DNA of 64,000 nt from Mytilus californianus. Its lineage: Eukaryota; Mollusca; Bivalvia; Mytilida; Mytilidae. A program made the translations under genes and the position numbers. The stretch is from positions 48,032,884-48,096,883 of the forward strand of contig NW_026262712.1 of assembly GCF_021869535.1 (NCBI RefSeq), written 5' to 3'. The notes under the pieces were generated by a model, which did no database searches, was not told the origin of the DNA, and saw only the letters and a program-made list of their open reading frames with translations. Within the stretch, counting starts at the first letter, position 1; the number at the start of each line of letters is the position of its first letter. Shown here piece by piece: positions 30,601-42,839 of this stretch.

Positions 30601-30905
30601 ACCCCGCCAAATCTATATGTGACTGTCCCAAGTCAGGAACCTGTAATTGAGTGGTTGTCGTGTATTGCTGTATCTCATATTTGTATTTTCGTTTATTGTT
30701 TTATAAATTTTGTTCTGGTGTAATGACGTTACACCACTTTCCCGGTTTTATATTTTCATGTCGGGGCCTTTTATAACCGACTATACGGTATAGGGGTTTC
30801 TCATTGTTGAAGGCCGTATGGTTGTCTATAATTGCTTACATCCATTTCATTTGAACTTTGGTGGATAGTTGTTTCATTAGGAATCATACCACATCTCCTT
30901 ATTTT
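30601..30905 (-). repeat. 'gatgtggtatga' family, inverted copy
   Basis: Contains 'gtcccaagtcaggaacctgt', 'gaccgactatacggtatagg'-like sequence and 'ttgttgaaggccgtatggtt', ending 'ggaatcataccacatctcct'. It is arranged directly after the previous copy. Confidence 0.75.
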
Positions 30906-31189
30906 ATGTTGTCAATTTTTGAATGTCCAATTATCACATAAAACCACAATGAAAATTCATCGCACCTACAAAAATCCCACATCAGAAATGATCGCAATTA
31001 TAGTTAAAATGAATCGCTTCAAATAATCGATATTCTAGATATTATTGCTTTAATAACACATTTTTTTACTTTAATCCTGTTATTGTACATTGTAAATTCA
31101 TTTCTTAATGAAATTGTGTTAAATCATTCATTCAAATCAACTATTTTGTATTTTCAAAACGTAAACAAACACAGTTTTCCCATCATCCT

Positions 31190-31350
31190 TTATTCTACAA
31201 TAGTAATACTCGCGTATGACAGTGAAAATGAACTTTTTGGATTCGCACTTTGTATACACTGCGTACGGTGACCTATAGTTGTAAACTTCGTTGTCATTTG
31301 GTCTCTGGTGGAGAGTTGTCTCATTAGCAAGCATACTTTCTTATTTTTAT
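31190..31350 (-). repeat. 'gatgtggtatga' family, degraded inverted copy
   Basis: Keeps 'gcgtacggtgacctatagtt', 'catttggtctctggtggaga' and 'gttgtctcattagcaagcat'. Confidence 0.65.
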
Positions 31351-31661
31351 TTAAAAAAAAACAAAAAGTTAGGATAATTGACTACACTGTGCATTCTAGC
31401 TACAGGAAAGTAAGTCTACATGTTAATGAAATCTTGTATTTGGAGGAGCGATACACAAAAACTTGTCTTATTAGTTATTATCAATTCAGCTACATGTACA
31501 TAATACGATTTATGGACTGCAACACGTGGAATGTATTCGTGGCATCAGTGGGGCACACGTATTCCATACCGGTCAACAAATAATTAGGATGTCCTTAAAA
31601 TATGAATAAAAAGACTTAACTCAACAAATAGGAACCATAGTTTAATTAGCCTTCGTATGCA

Positions 31662-32878
31662 CTACAAACCAGTAAAAGTCTGAGGAATGGCATATATTTG
31701 TGCTCGACTGTACTGATTTTTACCCGACCCGTCTGAATTGGTCTGAATTTTACTCGATATTACTCGACCGCAATCTTAACCATACTCGACCGCAATCTTA
31801 ACCATAATCAACCGCAATCTTAACCATACTCGACTCTACTGATTTGTACTTGACCCTTATCTTTGCCATCAAAAAAGTCTGAATTATAATTACTCGACCA
31901 GTCTGAAACAGTCTCAACCTATTCTCGACCTGTACTCGACCAATACTCGACCAATACTCGACCAGTTCTCGACCTGCTTTTTCAGTCTGAACCATACTTG
32001 ACCAAATATAAAGTTTAGGAAATTGTTCATTAGCCTTGATAAATTAAGATTCATCAAATTATGAACATGCAAAGGATATATTTCTTGGCACCATGAAGCC
32101 ATTTTGATAAATTGTTTTCTCAATTATTAATCATTATTGATTGTTTAAAAATACAATTTGTTTGCAAAGTTGTTTTATGTATAATAGTTTAAGAAAAATA
32201 CAAATTTAAAATGTTTTAAAAAAAAGGTGTTTTCATATTCAAAGAAAAATAATCTCAAAACTGAAATGTGACTTTTTGTCCAGTGACTTTTTGTCCGTAA
32301 CATTTTGTTTGTGATTTTTTGTCATGTGACTTTCTGTCCTACATTCTTGAATAATGGTTGAAAGTTCTAGTATTTTTTATGTACATTATGTGTCCTCTTG
32401 TTTTCATTTTTATTTTAGAGCTGATATATTTTGTAATGTTAAATGTTGGTTTCAATGCAACATTAGATACATTTTTGATTTCAAATTGTTGTTCAAATTA
32501 CTAGCCAAAAAAAATAACTGTTGTAAAAAATAGTTCCTAACTTGATGAAATACAATAGATAGAGGCAGAAATAAGTCTAGGTTGGTTCAAACTAGGTCGA
32601 CTGTGTTTCAGACTAGGTCGAGTATGGTTAAGACTAGGTTAAGTATGGTTCAGACTAGGTCGAGAATGGTTAAAACTTGGTCGAGTATGGTTCAGACACT
32701 TATAAGTACCTAAGTACTGGTCGAGTAAAGGTCAAGTACAAGTTCAGACTGTTAAGTATGGTTCAGACTGCATTCGAGTTATATCGAATAAAATTACAGA
32801 CCAATGCAGACTGATTGAGTAATAATCAGTACAGTTGAGTACCGATATAGGCAATTTCAGACTTTTACTGGTTTGTGG
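31662..32878. mobile_element. Fold-back-like element with 'tactcgaccgcaatcttaac' arms
   Basis: Terminal inverted repeats begin 'acaaaccagtaaaagtctga' on the left and end with the reverse complement on the right. Each arm (about 31662-32005 and 32575-32878) is built of 14- to 22-base tandem motifs such as 'tactcgaccgcaatcttaac' (22-base period at 31761, 31783, 31805 and 31827) and, inverted, 'aggtcgagtatggttaagac'. The centre encodes nothing recognised, but has five 'gactttttgtcc'-like repeats at 32268-32340. The paralogous site near 37937 lacks the element. Flanks 'tcgtatgca' and 'tgtatagca' suggest an imperfect 9-base target duplication. Confidence 0.7.
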
Positions 32879-33249
32879 TGTATAGCAGCAACCTTCTACC
32901 AAAGAATCAGTTCTTATGACAGGAAACGCAAGCTCTGTACAAGTCATGAACTACTGGGAGATATATAATCCATATGCAGATAATGATGGAATGTACATAA
33001 AAAAATGCTGAATATAATATAATATGACAACTAATATCGTCAGATATTGTTATAAAAAAAAATAAGGATTCGTTAATTAACTTCCATTCCTCGAATCAGT
33101 TTTAAATGGCAGTGTTCATTAAGGGGATTATTCACGACAACCTATTCGGAACTAAAATTTAACAACAAATATTTTCCACATTAAACGAAGCAAATTGTCG
33201 TTAAAAAGAAATAGTATACCAATGGCGAGTCAATAAAGTATATATCAAA

Positions 33250-33410
33250 AAGTAAAATAACAAAAATACCGAAATCCAAGGGAAATTCAAAACGGAAAGT
33301 CCTTTATCAAATGGCAAAATCAAAAGCTCAAACACATCAAACGAATGGAAAACAACTGTCATATTCCTGACTTGGTATAGGCATTTCCTTATGTAGGAAA
33401 TGGTTGATTA
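33250..33410 (-). repeat. Repeat of the 'cggaaagtcctttatcaaat' family
   Basis: Reverse complement of 36335-36535, sharing 'ccgaaatccaagggaaattc', 'tcaaacacatcaaacgaatg' and 'atattcctgacttggtatag'. The paralogue at 42875-42890 lacks it, so it inserted after the segmental duplication. Another diverged copy is at 58860-59040. Confidence 0.75.
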
Positions 33411-33764
33411 AAGCTAATTGAGTAACTACAAATGTCATTTCACTAAATTTGAATCATGACTATGAGGATGATTTCATCGGAGCGCATTATTTTTAGAATT
33501 TAGAAATAATTCGATCCGATAATGATTGTTACTAAGACCTAAACGACATGGATGGCGACGAAATGTGTGCGTGTCACATGTATAGCTTTTTGTTTGTGCA
33601 GTTTGATCCTGACTAAGCATCACAGATTTAAAGTACATATAAAGACAACATACAATGATGGGTAACAACTAAGTCATCTAAAGTTACGAAAAAAAAACGG
33701 ATGCCTTGCAAACATGGTGCTCAGTCGATTTGCATATGAATTAACTTATTGGTTGACGATATAA

Positions 33765-33825
33765 AATTGAGAATGGAAATGGGGAATGTGTCAAAGAGAC
33801 AACAACCCAACCATAGAGCAGACAT
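33765..33825 (-). mobile_element. Very short 3'-end copy of the 15.3-16.2 kb retroelement
   Basis: Only 'aattgagaatggaaatgggg' through 'accatagagcagaca' is present, about 60 bases. The paralogous site in copy 2 (about 43663) lacks it, which defines the insertion. Confidence 0.75.
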
Positions 33826-33919
33826 ATTTATTTCGTTTAGCAATCAATTTATCTACGATTCTTTCATTTATTTATAGCAGTCACAAAAAGAGTACAATCA
33901 AATGTACAATTTGAAGCTG

Positions 33920-36300
33920 TCAGTTATTTGAGAGTCAGTAGAAATCATATGCAGGTATTATCATTGATAATACAATATGTAATCTCGGACTAACTTGGCC
34001 ATGTTACTATTGAATCTTGAAATCTGTTGTCTGAATATTTACAATCAGCAGACGACGTTTGTCAAGTTCCAAAGATTGTTTTGGTAATAGTCATAAATCA
34101 AAGTATAATGAAGATACCACGGAGAGTTCACGAGTAACAAAGACACAGCACCATGATAACGTGATAAATAAGTGAAATGTCAATCATAATGTTGACTTAT
34201 CGTTGTACTACATACAGAGGTCTGATTGTTGGTAATTACTGATGTGTCCGACTTTTTTGCGGTAATTGTTAAATAATTGTGAAGTCTACTATATCAACAT
34301 CGTAGCAGGCAACGTCTTATCGAAATTGTATTATTTTCTCTCTGGTTTAATTGATTAAAACAGCGAGAATACAACAAAGTTAGGTTTAACATATTAAATG
34401 CTTGCACATTATATTTCACGCAGTTTTCCTATAGAGGTTATGTATTGTCGTACGATCGTTCAATATACAAGAATACGATAAACTAATATAATTCAAAGAC
34501 AAATTTTCCAACAAGGATCGAATATAATCTATATAAAGAAACATTGAAGAAACTGGATTTGTACATATGACTACATAAACCATAAGGTGACATGATGTTT
34601 AAAAAAAGTAAACCAACCAGTATTGTATTAATACTCAATATTAACCCAAATATATAAATAAAACCTACCATCTTCGTAGCCAAGATTTGTAAACAGGAAA
34701 ACATGAATTACCAAAAACGTTTGACAGTAGAACAGACGAACCTAACACAAACAATCGATTCACTGGGTAAAATGGGCGAACAAATAAAAACAAAAGACAC
34801 ATTTCTCTGACTTGGTATAGGTACAACATGTTTCGTTTGTATCGTTTTGAATTGACAAACTTATGGTGCATATGATACATTAAAAATTAAGGATTTCATT
34901 CAATTCAATTCGTAGAGATAGAGACCCTCATATCTAGTTTTTCATGAATGTATTTATTTCTAAGATTTATACATGATATGATATTTAAATATAATGTTTG
35001 GTAATGGCGTCATTGCGCATACTGAAAATCTGTATCTGATGCAGAAATCAATTTAAAGTGATAAAGGTTAACTTGAATGCATGGCTCATCCTTTTAGAAT
35101 ACTTTTGGCCAGAACTCGAAGAATGAAGAAAAACTAAATTAAAGTAGTCATTATGTATAAGCTATGTCGGGTGTTCATATATAAAATCAACATAGAAAAT
35201 GAGGTCTTTTGAGCTCTTTTACCGACTGATATATGATAACATAACAGGATCAATAACATTGACGGTACCGAATTTATAGCACCTGATGCATATACAGCAC
35301 TTTCAATCAATACAAGCAGCATATATCACTAAAAATAAAGCACATGTAAAATATATGGCAAAACAACATGTACATGTAAAACACACGAACGTTTAAAATG
35401 TAGGATACGAAAACAAAGAACATGCAGCATATTCATATAAAAACATAGTTCCATGTAAAACAACATGAACATGATGAATTAATACAAGAACATCCGTGAA
35501 AAACAGTCAGGTGTATTAGCTTTACACTGTGGAATATAAAAGCTAATAGACACGATAATTTAGCTGTAGTTTGGTCAGGGTTTATGTATACCAACTTTCA
35601 TGCACGCACATTTAATGAAATGAATAAATTGGTACATGTTATTTACGTTCTTATTTTTGTTAGAAATTCTGTCCCCATTAAGCTTTTCTGCGTTTGATCT
35701 TTTGTTATTACTGTGTCAATTTCCTACAGGGTTTATATGATTCGTTACATAGTTTCTTTCACATAATACATTTGCGTGTGATGTTGACTCGATTAAAGTT
35801 GCTACCGATGATCAATTATTGATAAAGCCAAAACAGTAGATTGAACACTATAGATGAAGTGACAATATAGATCACGAATGGCGTTCAGAATGTACAGAAA
35901 CTAAGTCTGATGTTTTATGAATATGCCATAACAAAATTTATCTCACACCCAAACATTGCAAATCTTTCAATTTACCTTAATATATATGATTATGGTATTA
36001 CTTAGATAGCAGATGTGTAGTATGGTATAATTGTCCTTTCCTCTCCGTAGGAAAATGTTCTCATTGGCAGTCATATTACATATCATACCACATATCCAAA
36101 TTTTATATCAGACGAAAGAGTAGTTAAAATACAACGTCAACAAAGAGCAAATGAGGTTGTTTTATGCGATAGTGTCGGTTTATGAGGGTGTCGGACTAAT
36201 TTGGTGGTTGACAAATGGGGTGTTGGAATATCGAGATGACTCCTATTAATTTCAAACAAACAATTCTTCACAGGATTCTAGCATTTTTTTGGGTCAAGTC
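33920..36300. other. Body of duplication copy 1, no gene seen
   Basis: Sequence paralogous to 43740-46240 in part. Open frames of 62-73 codons here are not conserved in copy 2, which argues against coding. 34580-35430 has little match in copy 2. Confidence 0.5.
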
Positions 36301-36334
36301 TTTTGTTTTAGCTCTAAGGGTTTGCATTTTCATA

Positions 36335-36535
36335 CAAGTGAAAGGTTTTGCTAGCTATAAACCAAGGTTTAATCCCCCATTTTCTACGTGAGGAAATGTA
36401 TGTACCAAGTCAGGAATATGACAGTTGTTTTCCATTCATTAGATGTGTTTGAGCTTTTGGTTTTGCCATTTTATAAAGGACTTTCCGTTTTGAATTTCCC
36501 TTGGAGTTCGGTATTTTTGTTATTTTACTTTTTTA
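36335..36535 (+). repeat. Repeat of the 'gactttccgttttgaatttc' family
   Basis: Contains 'tgtaccaagtcaggaatatg', 'gatgtgtttgagcttttggt' and 'ggactttccgttttgaattt'. Copy 2 at 46931-46940 reads straight across ('gggtttgcatgttaaaacat'), giving an exact empty site. Confidence 0.8.
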
Positions 36536-38296
36536 AAAACATCTAGATAGAAATCATCACTGAGGTGATCTTGTGTATATGAAACATAATACATTGTAAC
36601 CGTTCAATATTATTGATATTGATCAAATCGCTCAGAGCCACCCACACGTTTGGACCAAAAAACGTTTAAGTATTTTCGGAATCTAAATAGACTTATGTCA
36701 ATTCAAATTGATGCATTTTAATTTATACACAATTGGATTGTCATACACTTAACTGCGGTCAAGCATAGCGAAATATCCAACGACATAATCAGTCAAACAA
36801 AATTTACTAGATTAGACCTTAAACAACTTTTAAGTCCCGCCCAAAAACATCTGCGAAAAAAAACCCAAACTGGCTCATGTTCTAAGTAATTGAAAGTTGA
36901 TCAGCTGTAATGCGCACGATGGTTTACAAGATTGTGTACAGATTGTGTCCTTGATTATCCCATGGGTGTTCTTAGTTATATAGATCTGCAAATTCATCTA
37001 TATTATTTTGTGCACATGTTATATCACGTATTTTTAGTTTTATAGCAAAATTTCTTACTTATTTTCACGGAGAAATACATTGATTCAAACTTCCTCCTTT
37101 CAACTAGTTCTTGGTGTACTCCGTGTACGTGTTCTGTCTGTTAAGATACAGTATCATATGTTTTTAACTGAGACAAAACAATGAAATATGAGAATACGCT
37201 GATGTAATTAAATGTAAACTTATGAAGAGACCGCTCATTAACGACAAAAATAACCAAACTACATCATACAGATATGCCTGATTTTACTATAAATTGTTCA
37301 AAAATCACATTCTACAGTCGTTTAATCACTTTCTTCTTCCCCTTAGTGTTGGCAGCAGATATCACATATACGTTGATACTCAGCCTCTCTTTGAATGAAA
37401 TGCATCCATCACATTATTTTATTTAATATATGTCTTTCTTGAAACGAACACCATTTGCTTGCTTACTGTAAAAATATCGCAAATAACATAAAACTAGCCT
37501 AATATTCTGAACCTTTTTGAAAATATGAAACTACAAATTGTTAAGACGAAAAAGAATGCTTGTGCGCAGCCAAGGTATAAATGACGAAGGTCTATTCTTC
37601 AAAACATTTGCGAGTGTGCTTTTATTTATTAATAAATGCATTATTGAGCTTGAATGAAATTAAAATCTTAATAGAAAGTGGTAAATCACTGTGAAATGTT
37701 GGGAGTATGATTGAGTCCAGCTAAATATTTAAAAACCAAAACAACTATCAATCTCCAATCTTTTGTTTATTTTATTTAATTCAATTCAACAATCTCGCAA
37801 ATCATATTAAACATTGGTCATCTGTGGGCACACCTATTCCATATCGGTCGGCCAAATCATTACGACGTCCATAAAACGTAGGAAAAAAAGACTTAACTTA
37901 ACAAGTAGAAACCATGGTTTCATTAGGTTTTTAATAAGCAGCAACCCTCTATGAGAGAATCAGTTGTAATGACAGAAAACGCAAGCGCTGTACAAACCAT
38001 GAACAGGTAGATATATAATCCATATATAGTTGCTAATGGAATGTTCATAATGAAAGTATTCTCATTTCTATAAAAAAAAAATTCTGAATATTATATAAAA
38101 TGACAACTAATATCGACAGATATCTTTAGAAAAAAGGAACGAACAATATACAAGGATTGAATTCGTAATTTAAATTCCTTCCCCGAATCAGGTTTGAATG
38201 GCAATTTTTATCAAGGGGATTATTCAAGACAACCTATTCGGAACGAAAATTTAACACCAAAAAGTTTACACAGTAAATGAAGCAAATTGTTGATAA

Positions 38297-38305
38297 TAAG
38301 AAATT
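38297..38305 (+). repeat. Left target-site duplication 'taagaaatt'
   Basis: Nine bases identical to 42840-42848 directly outside the two ends of the fold-back element. The unoccupied paralogue near 33205 reads 'aaagaaata' continuing into 'gtataccaatggcgagtc'. Confidence 0.85.
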
Positions 38306-38749
38306 ACTAGTGTCAAGCTATCCAGCAATTCTCATCCTGCAATTCTCTTTATAAAAAGCTATCCTTCAATTCGTCATCCTGCAATTGCGTTTTGAAAACT
38401 ACTTGAGCGACAATTTTATTTTTCTTTAAAATCATAGTTTTTGACTTTTTTGTTCGAAAACAAGATTTATACAGAAAATCAAAGATTTTTATATCAAATT
38501 AACAAAATTCTAAATTTAATTTGCAGATTTCTAACTCATATTTACGGTTTTGTAATTAGCATTTACAATAAAAAAAATCATGATGACGATTCAAACAAAG
38601 TATTATCTGTTAAGTCCAGGATGTGATTCGTATAAACGCATGTTTAATCCACATTTGCGATTTTCGAAACTAATATTAAAGACTAAAAATAAAGAATTTT
38701 GATGTAAAATAATTTTTTCATGGTATACCCGACAATACAACTTCTATTT

Positions 38750-40350
38750 GAAACTGGGTCACCCTCTTTCAAACCCATTGCCTCGGTAGTTCTTTATGAC
38801 TAAGGATTATAGACGCTGCCCTAATGAATAGCTATTGGATAGTACTACAACGTGAGGGTATAGAATTTCTGGGGTAAGCATTCTTAAAGGTCGAAAATTT
38901 CGCCCGTATCACGGAAAAAAAGTCAAATTTGATAAAATCCGCATTGGGGTTACCCACTTGTTTAAACCCATTGCCTCGGCAGTTCTTCATGGCTAGGGAT
39001 TATAGACTTTGCTTTAATAAATAGCTATTGGATAGTTCTACGCCGAGAGGGCAAAGAATTTCTGGGGTAAGCATTCCTAAAGGCCGAAAATTTCGTACGA
39101 AACATGGAAATAAAGCCAAATTCGATAAAATACGCATTGGGGGCACCCACTTTACGACCCATTGTCTCGGTAGTTCTTTATGGCTAGGGATTATAGACGC
39201 TGCCCTAATGAATAGCTATTGGATAGTACTACAATGTGAGGGTAAAGAATTTCTGGGGTAAGCATTCTTAAAGGTCGAAAATTTCGCCCGTATCACGGAA
39301 AAAAAGTCAAATTTGATAAAATCCGCATTGGGGTCACCCACTTGTTCAAACCCATTGCCTCGGCAGTTCTTTATGGCTAGGGATTATATACTTTGCTTTA
39401 ATAAATAGCTATCGGATAGTTCTACGCCGAGAGGGCAAATAATTTCTGGGGTAAGCATTCCTAAAGGCCGAAAATTTCGTACGAAACATGGAAATAAAGC
39501 CAAATTCGATCAAATACGCATTGGGGGCACCCACTTTACGACCCATTGTCTCGGTAGTTCTTTATGGCTAGGGATTATAGACCTGCCCTAATGAATAGCT
39601 ATTGGATAGTACTACAATGTGAGGGTAAAGAATTTCTGGGGTAAGCATTCTTAAAGGTCGAAAATTTCGCCCGTATCACGGAAAAAAAGTCAAATTTGAT
39701 AAAATCCGCATTGGGGTCACCTACTTGTTCAAACCCATTGCCTCGGCAGTTCTTTATGGCTAGGGATTATAGACTTTGCTTTAATGAATAGCTATTGGAT
39801 AGTTCTACGCCGAGAGGGCAAAAAATTTCTGGGGTAAGCATTCCTAAAGGCCGAAAATTTCGTACGAAATATGGAAATAAAGCCAAATTCGATCAAATAC
39901 GCATTGGGGGCACCCACTTTACGACCCATTGTCTCGGTAGTTCTTTATGGCTAGGGATTATAGACGCTGCCCTAATGAATAGCTATTGGATAGTACTACA
40001 ACGTGAGGGTAAAGAATTTCTGGGGTAAGCATTCTTAAAGGTCGAAAATTTCGCCCGTATCACGGAAAAAAAGTCAAATTTGATAAAATCCGCATTGGGG
40101 TCACCCACTTGTTCAAACCCATTGCCTCGGCAGTTCTATATGGTTAGGGATTATAGACTTTGCTTTAAAATATAGCTATTGGATAGTTCTACGCCGAGAG
40201 GGCAAAGAATTTCTGGGGTAAGCATTCCTAAAGGCCGAACATTTCGTACGAAACATGGAAATAAAGCCAAATTCGATCAAATACGCATTGGGGGCACCCA
40301 CTTTACGACCCATTGTCTCGTTAGTTCTTTATGGCTAGGGATAAAATACG
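38750..40350 (+). repeat. Left-arm array: eight ~192-bp monomers in A/B dimers
   Basis: The anchor 'tggggtaagca' occurs at 38870, 39062, 39254, 39447, 39637, 39830, 40021 and 40214. Two monomer types alternate strictly: A has 'acgtgagggta' and 'tcgcccgtatcacggaaa', B has 'cgccgagagggc' and 'tcgtacgaaacatggaaa'. This gives a higher-order period of about 384. The 64- to 77-codon frames beginning MDSSTPRGQ repeat once per dimer; they are periodic artefacts or at most part of the repeat. Confidence 0.9.
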
Positions 40351-40405
40351 TATTGGGTTCAACTACAACGTGATAGTACGCCATAGGTTAAATTAATTTT
40401 ATGTT

Positions 40406-40726
40406 TTGTGTGCTTGCCATACATTGATTACAAAAAATAAACCCACCATCTTATTATATTCAAGCGCAAGCCACTTGCACGGAAAAAGCGTAGTACACTC
40501 TTTTAGTTTTGTTTCACAAGACATCTGCTATAATACAGATAATATCAGTAACTCATTTAACATAGACATATTGTTATTTGTTAGGAACTACTTTACAGGA
40601 TGCCGAGAGTATGGACGGCAATTTCACAGTATGACTGCCAAAATGAATATCGTGAAAAAATTATTAGATAACACTACATTTAGATATACTAGTAATAGAT
40701 TTTTTAGCGTAAACATCCTAAGATGA
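40406..40726 (+). other. Unassigned 106-codon open frame in the fold-back loop
   Basis: The longest frame in the loop that is not obviously repeat-derived. Composition is mixed (HTLITKNKPTILLYSSASHL) with no domain, signal peptide or membrane segment that I recognise. It starts in AT-rich sequence without a clear promoter. It could be chance, or flanking sequence captured when the element formed. Confidence 0.2.
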
Positions 40727-40744
40727 GAGCATTCGATTCTTTGA

Positions 40745-41175
40745 AATATAAATAATAATAATTTTTTTATTGTCATATAAGTAAAATGATACTTGTGACA
40801 TAAAACAAAAAATAACAACAACAAAAAATAACTGAGTTGAACACACACACACATATATATATATATAACACGCAAAAAAAACTAAGAGTCACTTGTCCTC
40901 AGACCTAAAGACTGTTTTATAAAAGAACCTGTTTTTTCACTTGGTTTGTATTCGAAGGATCTAACAGGACTACTAGTTTTTCAGTATCAGACAGATTCGG
41001 AAATATAGGATTATTTATTGCGATGACCTGAAAAAGTTTTATACGTAATAAATTATTAATTTGACAGTAGAGGAGAAATTGGTTTTCGTCCTCTAAGGTT
41101 TTACAAGTTAGACATGTTCTTTGTTCTCGATGTATTTTCAGATATCTACCCTTTTCTATGAGTAAATTATGGTCA
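40745..41175 (-). pseudogene. LINE 3' end captured in the fold-back loop
   Basis: On the minus strand the frame ending at 40917 reads LLIEKGRYLKIHREQRTCLT, then CKTLEDENQFLLYCQ and FPNLSDTEKLVVLL. The order 'GRY-x-R-x-x-R-x-C-x-x-C ... EDE-x-HF-L-x-x-C' is the zinc-knuckle-like C-terminus of many non-LTR retrotransposon reverse transcriptases. Here the expected histidine is glutamine (C-x2-C-x7-Q-x4-C). After the stop comes a 3' UTR ending 'tatgacaataaaaaaattat' and (ATT)n, as in LINE tails. The frame continues upstream only into the repeat array, so everything N-terminal is missing. A CA/TA microsatellite (40843-40868) lies in the UTR. Confidence 0.65.
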
Positions 41176-42390
41176 CTAATTAGGGCAGCGTTTATAATCC
41201 CTAGCCATAAAGAACTACAGAGACAATGGGTCGGACAGTGGGTTTCCCCAATGCGCATTTTATCGAATTTGGCTTTATTTCCATGTTTCGGACGACATTA
41301 TCGGCCTTTAAGAATGCTTACCCCAGAATTTCTTTACCCTCCCGCTTTATTACTATCAAATAGCTATTTATTAGAGCAGAATCTATAATTCCTAGCCATG
41401 CAGAACTGCCAAGGCAATGAGTTGGAAAGTGGATGACCCCCAATGCGTATTTTATCGAATTTGACTTCTTTTTTTTTCGTGTTACGGACGAAATTTTCGG
41501 TCTTTAAGAATGCTTACCCCAGAAATTCTTTACCCTCACGTTGTAGTACTATCCAATAGCTATACGTTAGGGCAGCGTTTATAATCCCTAGCTATAAAGA
41601 ACTACAGAGACAATGGGTCGTAAAGTGGGTTTCCCCAATGCGTATTGTATCGAATTTGGCTTTATTTCCATGTATCGGACGAAATTTTTGGTCTTAAAAA
41701 ATGCTTACCTCAGAAATTCTTTACCCTCACGTTGTAGTACTATCCAATAGCTATACGTTAGGGCAGCGTTTATAATCCCTAGCCATAAAGAACTACAGAG
41801 ACAATGGGTCGGAAAGTGGGTTTCCCCAATGCGTATTTTATCGAATTTGGCTTTATTTCCATGTTTCGGACGACATTTTCGGTCTTTCAGAATGCTTACC
41901 CCAGAAATTCTTTACCCTCACGTTGTAGTACTATCAAAAAACTATTTATTAGAGGAGCATCTATAATCCCTTGCCATACAGAACTGCCAAGGCAATTAGT
42001 TGGAAAGTGGATGACCCCCAATGCGGATTTTATCAAATTTGACTTTTTTTTTTCGTGTTACGGACGAAATTTTCGGTCCTTAAGAATGCTTACCCCAGAA
42101 ATTCTTTACCCTCACGTTGTAGTACTATCCAATAGCTATACGTTAGGGCAGCGTTTATAATCCCTAGCCATAAAGAACTACAGAGACAATGGGTCGGAAA
42201 GTGGGTTTCCCCAATGCGCATTTTATCGAATTTGGTTTTATTTCCTTGTTTCGGACGACATTTTCGGCCTTTAAGAATGCTTACCCCAGAAATGCTTTAC
42301 CCTCCCGCTGTAGTACTATCCAATAGCTTTTTTTTAGGGCAGTCTCTATAATACCTAGCTACAGAACTGTCGAGGCAATGGGTCGGAAAC
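41170..42390 (-). repeat. Right-arm array: six ~192-bp monomers, inverted
   Basis: The anchor 'tgcttacc' occurs at 41315, 41511, 41702, 41893, 42087 and 42278 (spacings 196, 191, 191, 194, 191). Monomer types do not alternate strictly here, and the array has two fewer monomers than the left arm, so the arms have changed independently. Confidence 0.9.
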
Positions 42391-42839
42391 GTGAGTTATG
42401 AAGTTTCAAATAGAAGTTGTATTGTCGGTTTACCATGAAAAAATTTATTTTATATCAAAATCTACATTTTTATGAGTTTTTGAAAATTGCAAATGTGGAT
42501 AAAACATGCGTAAATACGAATCACATCCTGGACTTAACAGATAATACTTTGTTTGAATCGTCATCATGATTTTATTTATTGTAAATGGTAATTACAAAAC
42601 CGTAAATATGAGTTAGAAATCTTCAAACTAAAAATAGAATTTTGTTATGGGATATAAAAATCTTTGATTTTCTATATAAATCTTGTTTTCGAACAAAACA
42701 GTCAAGAACAAGATTTTAAAGAAAAATAAAATTGTCGCCCAAGTAGTTTTCCAAACGCAATTGCAGGATGACGAATTGAAGGATAGCTTTTTATAAAGAG
42801 AATTGCAGGATGAGAATTGCTGGATAGCTTGACACTAGT

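Larger units (their letters stand above)
31550..37820 (+). repeat. Tandem segmental duplication, copy 1
   Basis: Collinear with 37830-49300 once insertions are removed. Matching anchors include 31555/37830, 32885/37935, 33110/38200, 33430/42890, 33600/43280, 33890/43725, 34090/43930, 35475/45070, 35760/45300, 36545/46945, 36900/47320 and 37520/48080. Copy 1 carries insertions at 31662-32878, 33250-33410, 33765-33825 and 36335-36535 that copy 2 lacks. Confidence 0.8.
38306..42839. mobile_element. 4.5-kb fold-back transposon with tandem-repeat arms
   Basis: Ends are 'actagtgtcaagctatccag' and its exact reverse complement, each flanked by 'taagaaatt'. The left arm (38306 to about 40350) and right arm (about 41170-42839) are inverted copies made of an outer unique part (about 440 bases) and an inner array of ~192-base monomers. 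The loop (about 40350-41170) holds a LINE-derived fragment and unassigned sequence. No transposase is encoded, so it would depend on an enzyme supplied in trans. Fold-back ends with repetitive arms plus a 9-base target duplication fit the MULE-related fold-back type known from Drosophila FB elements; that placement is inference. Confidence 0.85.

Noticed and set aside
39028..40373. Three near-identical open frames starting MDSSTPRGQ as a gene family
   Set aside because: They recur exactly once per ~384-base dimer of the fold-back arm, lack introns, promoters and domains, and the matching right-arm monomers do not keep the frame.
38750..42390. CRISPR-like array
   Set aside because: Monomers of ~192 bases are contiguous with no unique spacers, and the setting is eukaryotic.
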